A stretch of 64,000 bases of DNA from Hyphomicrobiales bacterium. Lineage in GTDB: Bacteria > Pseudomonadota > Alphaproteobacteria > Rhizobiales > Beijerinckiaceae. The translations under genes were made by a program, and so were the position numbers. Where the stretch lies: positions 50,451 to 114,450 of the forward strand of contig JAIXSM010000005.1 in NCBI GenBank assembly GCA_027484655.1, in the 5' to 3' direction. Within the stretch, counting starts at the first letter, position 1, and each line of letters begins with the position of its first letter. Below, piece after piece: positions 25,775-34,542 of this stretch. A model generated the notes under the pieces. That model saw only the letters and a program-made list of their open reading frames with translations. It was not told the origin of the DNA and made no database searches.

Positions 25775-28704
25775 CCGCAGACACCATCGCCGGCCCGCTT
25801 GCGCATCGCCTCGTCGCCGCACCCGTCCTCGTCGATCCGGCGCTGGCCGCCAGTAAAATGCAGGATCTGCGCAAGGACGCTGACGGCGTGCTCGCGGCTC
25901 TCATGGCGGCGCCGCCCGTTGAGGCCCTGCTGCTTGGGCTGGCCGATCACTCGCCCTATCTGTGGCGCCTCGCGCGCGCCCGTCCACAGCGCCTCGCGGA
26001 GTTGTTGCAGAACGATCCTGCACGAAGCCTCGACGCCTGCCTCGCAACGCTGCGCGCGCAATGTGACGCTGCGGAAGACGACGCGCACGCAATGACTGCG
26101 CTGCGCGCCGCCAAGCATGACGCGCACCTGCTGATCGCTCTCGCTGACATCGGCGGCGTGTGGGATGTGGTGGAGGTGACGCGCGCACTGACGCAGTTCG
26201 CTGACGCGGCTGTGCGCAACGCGCTGCGCTATTTGCTTCGCCGGGCTGCCGCCGCCGGTCGGCTCAACATCGCTGACCCCGATGATCCGGAAGCAGGCTC
26301 CGGCTTCGTCATTCTCGCCCTTGGCAAGCACGGCGCCGGTGAGCTGAACTATTCCAGCGACGTGGACCTCGTGGCCTTTTTTGATCCACGCTCGGCGATC
26401 GTTCGCGAGGATCTTGAGCCGGGGCCGGTCTTCGTGCGCATCACGCAGCAACTCGCGAAGCTGTTGCAGGAGCGCACCGGCGAAGGCTACGCGCTGCGTG
26501 TGGACCTCAGGTTACGGCCTGATCCGGGCTCCACCAGCGTCGCCGTTTCGTTGCCTGCAGCGTATGATTATTACGAAACGCTGGGGCAAAACTGGGAGCG
26601 CGCCGCCTTCATCAAGGCACGGCCCATCGCAGGTGACACGCCCATGGGCGCGAAATTCCTCGCGGACCTCGCGCCGTTCATCTGGCGAAAGTATTTCGAC
26701 TACGCCGCCATCGCCGACATTCACGCCATGAAGCGCCAGATCCACGCGGTGCGCGGCCATGCTGACATCGCTGTCGCCGGGCACGATGTGAAGCTGGGGC
26801 GCGGCGGGATCCGCGAGGTTGAGTTCTTCGTGCAGACGCAACAGCTGATCTTCGGCGGCCGCCGACCACAACTGCGCGGCGCGCGAACGCTCGACATGCT
26901 GTCGGGCCTGCACGCGGATGGATGGGTGACGCAGGACGCTGTCACCGATCTCAGCGCCGCGTATCGCTATCTGCGCACCGTCGAGCATCGTTTGCAGATG
27001 ATCTCGGACGAGCAAACGCAGCGATTGCCCGCCGGTGACGACGACATCGAAAAGTTCGCCCGCTTTCTCGGCTACCCAGATCTGCCCGCGTTCGAGGCGG
27101 CGCTGACAGCGCAGATGCGCCGTGTGGAGCACCACTACGCGCGATTGTTCGAGGACGCGCCGGGGCTCGACACATCCAAGGGAAGTCTGGTTTTCACCGG
27201 CGTCGCGGACGATCCCGAGACAATCGAGACTCTGGCGCGCATGGGTTTTGTGGATCCGGCGCGCGTAACGGAAACGGTGCGCGGCTGGCATTTCGGACGT
27301 CGCGCCGCCGTGCAAAGCGCCCGCGCGCGCGAGGTGCTGACCGAACTTGTGCCGGCGTTGCTTGAATCGTTCGCTGGCAGCGGCGATCCTGATGCGGCGC
27401 TGGCGGCCTTCGACAAGGCGCTGTCGCGGATGCCTGCCGCCATCGAACTGTTTTCAATTCTCAAGTCGAACCGCAGCGTGCGCGAACTGTTCGGCGATAT
27501 TCTCGGCGGCGCGCCGCGCCTCGCTTCTGTCGTTGCGCAGCGTCCCCATGTGCTCGACGCCGCCATCGATCCCGCGCTGTTGCGCGCGCCGCCCACACAG
27601 GCCGCGTATGAAGCGCGCATCGGGAGCGCCGCCGGATCAACCGACAGCATCGAGGTGTTTCTCGACGAGGTGCGCAACATCGCCAAGGAGGAAATGTTCC
27701 TCATCGGCGTGCGCGTGCTCTCGCGCGCGCTGGATCCTGTCGCCGCTGGCCCTGCCTACACCGAGCTGGCGGAAGCGGTGGTCCGGGCCACCCTTGACCA
27801 TGTGCAGCGCGCGTTTGCTGCCGAGTACGGCGTTGTTGTCGGTGGACGCTGCATCGTGATCGGCATGGGGAAACTCGGTTCGCGCGAAATGACCGCGACA
27901 TCCGATCTCGATCTTATTCTGCTTTACGACTTCGATGACGCCGCGCCTGAGTCCAACGGGCGGCGCTCCCTGCATGCCGCGCAATACTACACGCGCCTGA
28001 CGCAGCGGATGATCTCTGCGCTCACGGTCTCCACCCGGCGCGGCGGGCTCTATGAGGTTGACATGCGGCTGCGCCCATCAGGCCGGCAGGGGCCGGTCGC
28101 TACAAGGCTCGACGCGTTCCGCGACTATCAGGAGACCGAGGCGCAGACGTGGGAACTCATGGCGCTCACGCGCGCCCGCGTCATTGCGGGCGATGCGACG
28201 CTCGCCGAAGATATGGGCGCGGTGATCGCGAAAGTGATCGGCCGCGACCGCCCGGAGCCTGATCTGCGACGGGATGTGCGTGAGATGCGCGAACTCATCG
28301 CGCGCGAGAAGGGCGAGAGCGACGCGTGGAATCTCAAGCTCGCCTCAGGCGGCTTGATCGATCTCGAATTCATCGCGCAATATCTTTCCCTGCGTCATGG
28401 CGGGGAGCGTCCCGATGTGCTCGATCCCTCCACGGCTGGAGTGCTGCGCAAGGCTGGCGCCATGGGCCTTCTGTCGCCCGCGCACGCTGATGCGCTGACG
28501 CAGGCGCATGCGCTTTACAGCGGTGTGATGCAGATGCTGAGGCTCACGATTGGCGAGAGCTTCGACCCGAAAGAGGTGGCTCCCGGCGTGTTGCGCCGCA
28601 TCGCATCGGCCGCGAATGCGCCGGACTTCCGCGGCGTGGAGAGTGACATCGCGGCGCGGCGCATCGAGGTGCGCCGCATCTTTCAGGAGTTGCTGGGCCC
28701 CTGA
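25771..28704 (+). CDS. glnE: Bifunctional glutamine synthetase adenylyltransferase/deadenylase GlnE
   Basis: A 977-residue enzyme that adds AMP to, and removes AMP from, glutamine synthetase according to PII state. Two nucleotidyltransferase domains are visible: an N-terminal one with GELNYSSDVDLVAFFD near residue 190, and a C-terminal one with MGKLGSREMTATSDLDL near residue 700. Each is followed by an all-helical domain (for example RLQMISDEQTQRLP). The length is as expected. ATG 25771 overlaps the kinase stop. The gene abuts the convergent kinase gene with no bases between the two stop codons. Confidence 0.97.
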   Translation: MTADTIAGPLAHRLVAAPVLVDPALAASKMQDLRKDADGVLAALMAAPPVEALLLGLADHSPYLWRLARARPQRLAELLQNDPARSLDACLATLRAQCDAAEDDAHAMTALRAAKHDAHLLIALADIGGVWDVVEVTRALTQFADAAVRNALRYLLRRAAAAGRLNIADPDDPEAGSGFVILALGKHGAGELNYSSDVDLVAFFDPRSAIVREDLEPGPVFVRITQQLAKLLQERTGEGYALRVDLRLRPDPGSTSVAVSLPAAYDYYETLGQNWERAAFIKARPIAGDTPMGAKFLADLAPFIWRKYFDYAAIADIHAMKRQIHAVRGHADIAVAGHDVKLGRGGIREVEFFVQTQQLIFGGRRPQLRGARTLDMLSGLHADGWVTQDAVTDLSAAYRYLRTVEHRLQMISDEQTQRLPAGDDDIEKFARFLGYPDLPAFEAALTAQMRRVEHHYARLFEDAPGLDTSKGSLVFTGVADDPETIETLARMGFVDPARVTETVRGWHFGRRAAVQSARAREVLTELVPALLESFAGSGDPDAALAAFDKALSRMPAAIELFSILKSNRSVRELFGDILGGAPRLASVVAQRPHVLDAAIDPALLRAPPTQAAYEARIGSAAGSTDSIEVFLDEVRNIAKEEMFLIGVRVLSRALDPVAAGPAYTELAEAVVRATLDHVQRAFAAEYGVVVGGRCIVIGMGKLGSREMTATSDLDLILLYDFDDAAPESNGRRSLHAAQYYTRLTQRMISALTVSTRRGGLYEVDMRLRPSGRQGPVATRLDAFRDYQETEAQTWELMALTRARVIAGDATLAEDMGAVIAKVIGRDRPEPDLRRDVREMRELIAREKGESDAWNLKLASGGLIDLEFIAQYLSLRHGGERPDVLDPSTAGVLRKAGAMGLLSPAHADALTQAHALYSGVMQMLRLTIGESFDPKEVAPGVLRRIASAANAPDFRGVESDIAARRIEVRRIFQELLGP

Positions 28705-31041
28705 TCAGGCGGCGTCGGTCGCTCTGGCCTCATCGTCGCGCCCGCGCGCGGCGATCGCCATCAACGCGGACGGTGGGATCGGCAAGCGCACGCGCACGAC
28801 GGTGCCAACGTCCACCCTGGAGCGGATGCGCAAGCTGCCGCCATGCAGCTCCGACAATGATCGCGCGATGGCGAGCCCGAGCCCTGAGCCTTTCACGCCG
28901 TTTTGCAATGGCGAGTTGATTTGCTCGAAGGGCCTGCATATCCGCGCCAGCGCGTCGCGCGGTATTCCGACGCCCGTATCTTCTACGTAGATGTTCACGG
29001 CGCCGTCGATCATCCGGCAACGCACGCGCACATGGCCGCCCGCGGGGGTGAACTTGATAGAGTTGCGCGCCAGCTTGCCGATGATCTTTTCCAGCGCCTC
29101 GCGGTCGGCGCTCACCGGAACGCCGGGTATCGTTTCGGCGGTGAGGGTAATGTTTTTCTCTTCCGCCTCGGCGCGCACTGTCTCAAGGACATCCGTCACC
29201 GCCGCGTCCAGATCGAACTCGGTGCGCACGAGGCGCATCCGCCCTGCTTCGAGCGTGGACATGTCGAGCACGTCGCTGATGACGCCCAGCAGATGCCGTC
29301 CGCTCGCCCGGATGTGCGCCGCGTAATCCACATAGCGCGCGTTGCCCAGTTCGCCGAACGTCTGCTGCTCCATCACTTCCGAGAAGCCGATGATGGCGTT
29401 GAGAGGCGTGCGCAACTCGTGGCTCATGTTGGCGAGGAATTCGGATTTCGCCTGGCTGGCCAGCTCTGCTTCCGCCTTCTGCTCCAGATACCGCTCGGCA
29501 AGGTCGGCGAGCTGTTGCGCCTGCGTCTCAAGGGCTTGTCGCGACTTGCGCAGGTCCGTGACAGTGGCCATGAGCCGACGCTCTGAGTCCAGGAGGCGCT
29601 CTTCGTGCTGCTTGAGTGACGTGATGTCCGTTCCGACGGAAACGAAGCCGCCGTCCTTTGTCATCCGCTCATTGATCTGCAGCCAGCGCCCGTCAGCAAG
29701 TTGCGCCTCGTAGGAGCGGGCGCCTTCGCGCGGCTTATCCGCGATGGGGGCCTGCGTCACCACGAGGGGCTGCCTGCCCATGCCCATGATCTCGTCGTAG
29801 TGGGCGCCGCGTCTCTCAGCGCCCGGCGGGATGTTGTGCAGCCGGAGGAACTTCGAGTTGCACAGCATGAGCCTCTTGTCCGCATCCCACAGCACAAACG
29901 CTTCCGAGATCGTCTCGATGGCGTCCTGCAAGCGTTCCCCGGCGGTTTTTGTGCTCTCGGCGATCTTTTTCTGCTCTGTGATGTCCACCGCGATGCCGAC
30001 GAGGCGCAGCCCGCCGTCGTTCTCGCGCCGTACGACCTCGCCGCGTGCGCGCATCCAGCGCCATTCGCCATCGCCGGCGCGCATCCGGAAGGTGCGGTCG
30101 ATGTTGCGCGTGTTCGACGAGAGAGTGGCTTTCGCGAATTCTGTCAGGTCGCCGTCATCGGGATGGATCAGATCGTTGATCTCGCCAATCGACAGGGAGC
30201 CGGTTCGCGCCGGAAGGCGCAACATGTCGAACATCGAGTTCGACCAGTTCACGCGCCCCCGCGACAAATCCCAGTCCCACAGGCCGCAATGGCCGCGATT
30301 GAGGGCCACGTCGATGCGGTTCGCGAGCTGGTCGCAGCGGCCCGCAATCTCGCGGGCTCGTGTAGCCTGCCACTGATAGGCGAACGCGAGCAGGATCGTG
30401 ACAAACACCATGGCGGCCACAAGGACAGCCACGCGCTGCGTGGTCGCGCGCCATGGGCCCATGGCCTCTTCAAAGGACTGCACGACGGCCACATTGCCGA
30501 AGGGGCTGCGCAGGTTGCTCGCCGCAGTCAGCGCGAGGCTGCCGTCGTCCATAACCGACGCGAGCACGCCCGCCTTGGAGCCGAAAACAAAAAGGGGCGC
30601 CGCCGCGCCAACATACATCGACAGGGGTCCGCGCGCTTCCCCTTGCACGTTGATCGTCGCGGAGACATCGCCTTTCTCATCGGTGATGTAGATCCGTCGG
30701 CCGGGAGGCGTCAGGCGCGGATGCAACGCCGCTTCCGCCGCCCTCAGCTTGGCGCCGTAGTCTCCGGTCATAATGTCGAGCGAGGAGGCGACAATGCTCG
30801 CCACGGCCTCAATGTCTGCGCGGGTGTCCGCAATCGCCTTCTGGCGTGTCTGAACCGCATAGAGCACCGCGAAAGCAATCAGCGCGATGCAGAACAGGGC
30901 CGCCGCGCCCGGGACTGCGAAGCGCAGGATTGCGTTGCGTGCGAAGGCGTTCTTTGATTGCGGCGCCGCCGCCGCTGAACGCAATAAGTCTGGAGATGCG
31001 TCCGCACGCGCGTCCGCATCCGACACGTATGCACGTGCCAT
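28705..31041 (-). CDS. Membrane-bound PAS-domain sensor histidine kinase
   Basis: A 778-residue kinase. Membrane segments lie near residues 38-62 (RFAVPGAAALFCIALIAFAV) and near 205-230 (VAVLVAAMVFVTILLAFAY), with an extracytoplasmic sensor between. Two PAS domains follow (CGLWDWDLSRGRVNWS, with PAC FRMRAGDGEWRWMRARGEV; and SEAFVLWDADKRLMLCNS), then a coiled coil. HisKA has SHELRTPLNAIIGFSEVM near residue 540, and the ATPase domain ends GSGLGLAIARSLSELHGG. There is no receiver domain and no partner regulator nearby. The substrate is unknown. Confidence 0.9.
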   Translation of the reverse strand: MARAYVSDADARADASPDLLRSAAAAPQSKNAFARNAILRFAVPGAAALFCIALIAFAVLYAVQTRQKAIADTRADIEAVASIVASSLDIMTGDYGAKLRAAEAALHPRLTPPGRRIYITDEKGDVSATINVQGEARGPLSMYVGAAAPLFVFGSKAGVLASVMDDGSLALTAASNLRSPFGNVAVVQSFEEAMGPWRATTQRVAVLVAAMVFVTILLAFAYQWQATRAREIAGRCDQLANRIDVALNRGHCGLWDWDLSRGRVNWSNSMFDMLRLPARTGSLSIGEINDLIHPDDGDLTEFAKATLSSNTRNIDRTFRMRAGDGEWRWMRARGEVVRRENDGGLRLVGIAVDITEQKKIAESTKTAGERLQDAIETISEAFVLWDADKRLMLCNSKFLRLHNIPPGAERRGAHYDEIMGMGRQPLVVTQAPIADKPREGARSYEAQLADGRWLQINERMTKDGGFVSVGTDITSLKQHEERLLDSERRLMATVTDLRKSRQALETQAQQLADLAERYLEQKAEAELASQAKSEFLANMSHELRTPLNAIIGFSEVMEQQTFGELGNARYVDYAAHIRASGRHLLGVISDVLDMSTLEAGRMRLVRTEFDLDAAVTDVLETVRAEAEEKNITLTAETIPGVPVSADREALEKIIGKLARNSIKFTPAGGHVRVRCRMIDGAVNIYVEDTGVGIPRDALARICRPFEQINSPLQNGVKGSGLGLAIARSLSELHGGSLRIRSRVDVGTVVRVRLPIPPSALMAIAARGRDDEARATDAA

Positions 31042-31226
31042 CAGGTTGGCCCCCTCGTTTCGTGTGACCCGAAGCCATGTGCCGCATCGCTTCGAATCGG
31101 TCCCAGTTGAATCCCGGGAGGGCTGTTTGTCCAGAGGTTAATAGAGTCTGAATCGCGTTATTTTTTTCGCTGCCACAAGGTCTTCGCGAACCTTCTTTGG
31201 CGAGAGTCACTTAATAGGAGCCATAG

Positions 31227-33890
31227 TCAAGCCAGTGATCGGGTGACGATGTCACGGACGTCCGCGGACAGGGTTTGCTGCGCTGCGATCCGGCGCAAGC
31301 TCGCCTCAGCTTTCGCCCGTCGCCCGGCCTCCAGCGCCCGCCACATCTTGAACGCGACAAGAAGGCGCGCGGCGACCTGCGGATTGCGCGCGTCCACATC
31401 AAGCACGACGTCCGCCATGAACGCGTAGCCGGAGCCATCGGCTGCGTTGAACTGCGTCGGGTTGGCGGCGAACGAGCCGACAAGGGAGCGCAGGCGGTTG
31501 GGGTTCGCGACGGAGAAGGCGTGGTGGCCCATGAGGTCGCGTACGCGCTCCAGCACGCCCGCCTCCGGGATCATCGCCTGAAGCGCGAACCATTTGTCGA
31601 GCACAAGCGGATCGGCCGCGTGGGCGCGGAAGAAGGAGTCCAGCGCCTGCTCGCGCTGGCTTGCGCCATTGAGGGTCATGGCAGCGAGCGCGCCGAACAT
31701 GTCGGTCATGTTGTCGGCGCCCTGGAACTGGCGCATCGCCCGTTCGCCGCCCTCGTCCCTGTCGGCGGCGACGAGAAGATCGAGCGCGGCCTGCCGAAGG
31801 GCGCGTCTGCCGGCGCCGGCCGCATCGGGCGCATATGGTACGGGCGCTGACAGGTCGTCATGGATCTCGCGCAGGGCTGGCGCGAGGGCCGCGCCAAGCG
31901 CAGAGCGCACCGCCCGGCGGGCGAGATGAATGGCGTCCGGGTCCACATCTGTTCCCATGTCGCGGGCGATGTCGGCCTCGCTCGGCAAGGTGATCGCCTG
32001 CGCGGTGAAGGCCGGATCCGCGCGCCAGCCGGCGATGAGCCGCGCGGCGGCGTTGCAGAAGCCAGATGCGTCCTCGGCGACCTCGCCGGCGCGAATGGCT
32101 GCAGCTGAGCGCGTGATGAGCCCCGTTGCGTAGGTCTGTGTCGCCTGCCAGCGATTGAAGCCGTCGCTGTCGTGGGCGATCAGGCGCAGAAAATCCGCCT
32201 CGCTGTAGGGTGCGTCGAGGCGCACAGGAGCAGAGAACCCACGTAGCAGCGAGGGCGTCGCGTTGGCGTCCACATCGTGAAGGATGATGGTGCGGCTTTC
32301 CGCAGTCAGCTCGAAGGAGCCGCGCGCGGTTTCCTCCGCGCTGGCGCCTCCCGGCTCGCCGGCCGGCGGGGTGACGAGGCGCGCATCGCCGTGGGCGGTG
32401 ACGAGACCCAGCGCGACAGGGATCACCTGCGGCGCCTTGGTAGGCTGGTCCGGCGTCGGCGGGCAGGATTGCGAAAGATCAACCGTGAGCGTTCGCGCCG
32501 CAGCGTCGTGGCGCCAGCGCGCAGTGACAAGCGGCGTGCCTGCCTGGGTGTACCAGCGCATGAACTGGGTCAGGTCGCGGCCGGAGCTTTGCGCGAAGCA
32601 GCCGATGAAATCTTCAACGGTCGCAGCGGTTCCATCGCACCGCTCGAAGTACAGGTCCATGCCCTTGCGGAAGGCCTCATCGCCGATCAGCCGCTTGAGC
32701 ATACGGATGACCTCCGCGCCCTTCTCGTAAACAGTCGGCGTATAGAAGTTGTTGATCTCGTGATACTGCTCCGGCCGCACATTGTGGGCGAGGGGCCCTG
32801 CGTCCTCGGTGAACTGGGACGCGCGCAACGTGCGCACGTCGGCGATGCGCTTCACCGTGCGCGAACGCTGGTCGGCCGAGAACTCCTGATCGCGGAAGAC
32901 AGTGAGGCCCTCCTTCAAGCAGAGCTGAAACCAGTCGCGGCATGTAATGCGGTTGCCCGTCCAGTTGTGAAAGTACTCATGGGCGATGATCGCCTCGATG
33001 TTCGCGTAGTCCGCGTCTGTTGCTGTCTGCGGCAGGGCGAGAACGTACTTGTCGTTGAAGACATTCAGCCCCTTGTTCTCCATCGCGCCCATGTTGAAGT
33101 CGGACACCGCGACGATGTTGAACACGTTGAGATCGTACTCGCGGCCGAACGCCTCTTCATCCCAGCGCATCGAGCGTTTCAGGGCATCCATGGCGTAGTG
33201 GGCGCGTTCCGCCTTGCCGGGCTCCACATAAACGCCAAGGCGCACGGTGCGCCCGGACATGGTGGTGAAGTCGTCTTCGAGACAATCGAGCCGCCCGCCC
33301 ACAAGCGCGAACAGATAGGAGGGCTTGGGGAACGGATCGTGCCAGATGGCGTAATGGCGGCCGTCTTCGAGCGCGCCAGCCTCGATCCGGTTGCCGTTGC
33401 CCAGCAGCACCGGGGCTTCCGCGCGATCAGCCTCAATGCGCGTGGTATAGACCGACAGCACGTCCGGCCGGTCGAGGAAGTAGGTGATGCGGCGGAAGCC
33501 TTCCGCCTCGCACTGGGTGCAGTAGGCGGAGCCGGAGCGATAAAGCCCCATCAGCTGCGTGTTCGCCGCGGGATCGACGACGGTCTCGATCTCCAGCGTG
33601 AATGGGGCCTGCGGCGGGCGCTTGATCGTCAAGCGGTCTGGCGTCAGCTCATGGGGAGACAACTGGAGCCGCGAACCATCGAGCGCGACAGAGCGGACGT
33701 CGAGCCCATCTCCGTCGAGCACAAGCGGCGCGTCGGCGCGCCCGAGCGGGTTAGGACGCAGCGAGAGCGCAGCGCGCACTGTGGTGGCGGCGTTCGCGAG
33801 CGAGATATCGAGGCGCACCGCGTCGATCAGGTAGTCTGGCGGCTGGTAATCCGAAAGACGAACGGCCTTGGCGTTATCGGTGCGCAGCAT
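31227..33890 (-). CDS. pepN: Aminopeptidase N (M1 zinc metallopeptidase)
   Basis: An 887-residue cytosolic aminopeptidase of the E. coli PepN type. The substrate motif GAMEN is near residue 265 (NMGAMENKGLNVFN), the zinc motif HEYFHNWTGNR near 300, with the distant Glu in KEGLTVFRDQEFS. The C-terminal helical domain ends in the arch expected for this subfamily. It trims N-terminal residues from peptides. A 185-bp gap separates it from the upstream end of the kinase gene on the same strand. Confidence 0.96.
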   Translation of the reverse strand: MLRTDNAKAVRLSDYQPPDYLIDAVRLDISLANAATTVRAALSLRPNPLGRADAPLVLDGDGLDVRSVALDGSRLQLSPHELTPDRLTIKRPPQAPFTLEIETVVDPAANTQLMGLYRSGSAYCTQCEAEGFRRITYFLDRPDVLSVYTTRIEADRAEAPVLLGNGNRIEAGALEDGRHYAIWHDPFPKPSYLFALVGGRLDCLEDDFTTMSGRTVRLGVYVEPGKAERAHYAMDALKRSMRWDEEAFGREYDLNVFNIVAVSDFNMGAMENKGLNVFNDKYVLALPQTATDADYANIEAIIAHEYFHNWTGNRITCRDWFQLCLKEGLTVFRDQEFSADQRSRTVKRIADVRTLRASQFTEDAGPLAHNVRPEQYHEINNFYTPTVYEKGAEVIRMLKRLIGDEAFRKGMDLYFERCDGTAATVEDFIGCFAQSSGRDLTQFMRWYTQAGTPLVTARWRHDAAARTLTVDLSQSCPPTPDQPTKAPQVIPVALGLVTAHGDARLVTPPAGEPGGASAEETARGSFELTAESRTIILHDVDANATPSLLRGFSAPVRLDAPYSEADFLRLIAHDSDGFNRWQATQTYATGLITRSAAAIRAGEVAEDASGFCNAAARLIAGWRADPAFTAQAITLPSEADIARDMGTDVDPDAIHLARRAVRSALGAALAPALREIHDDLSAPVPYAPDAAGAGRRALRQAALDLLVAADRDEGGERAMRQFQGADNMTDMFGALAAMTLNGASQREQALDSFFRAHAADPLVLDKWFALQAMIPEAGVLERVRDLMGHHAFSVANPNRLRSLVGSFAANPTQFNAADGSGYAFMADVVLDVDARNPQVAARLLVAFKMWRALEAGRRAKAEASLRRIAAQQTLSADVRDIVTRSLA

Positions 33891-33951
33891 GGGGTCTCTC
33901 CTCGTCTTGGCGAGTTATGGCACGGCGGGCCGCAAGGCAAGGCGAAGGCGA

Positions 33952-34542
33952 TCAAACTCGCGCGCCCACAGCGCCGCACGCTGCGCGCGCAAGGTCGGCG
34001 GCCCGGTCGCGCAGGGGGCCGGGCAGGCGCCCGTAGAGCTTGAACACGGCGGGCTGAAGCACGGCGCCGAGCGCAGCTGCGGCTGCGAGGTCGGGCTCGT
34101 CCACAGCGATCTCCTGCCGCAAGGCCGCGCGCGCCATGATGTCGCGCAGGGCCTCCACCGCGTTGTCCTGCTCGCGCACGAAACGCAGGTGCGCGTGCTG
34201 ATTGAGCAAGATGAACGCGAACGCGTCCGGCTCGTCATCGAACAGCGCGCACAAAAGATCCACAAGCGCGCGCGCGGTCTGCGCAAACGGCAGATCGCGG
34301 GCGCCGATGGCCGCAATCTCCCGCGCCAGCGCCCCATAACGGCTGCGGAAAAGATCGCTGGCGATCTCCTCCTTGGAGCCGAAGTAGCGATAGAGCGCCG
34401 CATCGGCGACGCCCACCGCCTGCGCGAGGTCGCGAATGGTCGCGCCCTCTACGCCTTTCTCCGCGAACAGGCGCAGGGCCTCTTTCTCGATGCGCGCTCG
34501 CGTCGCCGCGCCATCGCGTGACTTGCGTTCGATGGCGCTCAT
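33952..34542 (-). CDS. TetR-family transcriptional regulator
   Basis: A 196-residue regulator. The N-terminal helix-turn-helix (about residues 12-58) has the family pattern ALRLFAEKGVEGATIRDLA, then VGVADAALYRYFGSKEEI. The C-terminal ligand domain is helical (ARALVDLLCALFDDEPDAF). Its ATG overlaps the stop of the upstream acyltransferase/ligase gene, so the two form an operon. An inverted repeat at the head of that operon (37964-37977) is the likely binding site. The ligand may be an acyl-CoA or fatty acid, by association with lipid genes only. Confidence 0.92.
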   Translation of the reverse strand: MSAIERKSRDGAATRARIEKEALRLFAEKGVEGATIRDLAQAVGVADAALYRYFGSKEEIASDLFRSRYGALAREIAAIGARDLPFAQTARALVDLLCALFDDEPDAFAFILLNQHAHLRFVREQDNAVEALRDIMARAALRQEIAVDEPDLAAAAALGAVLQPAVFKLYGRLPGPLRDRAADLARAACGAVGARV

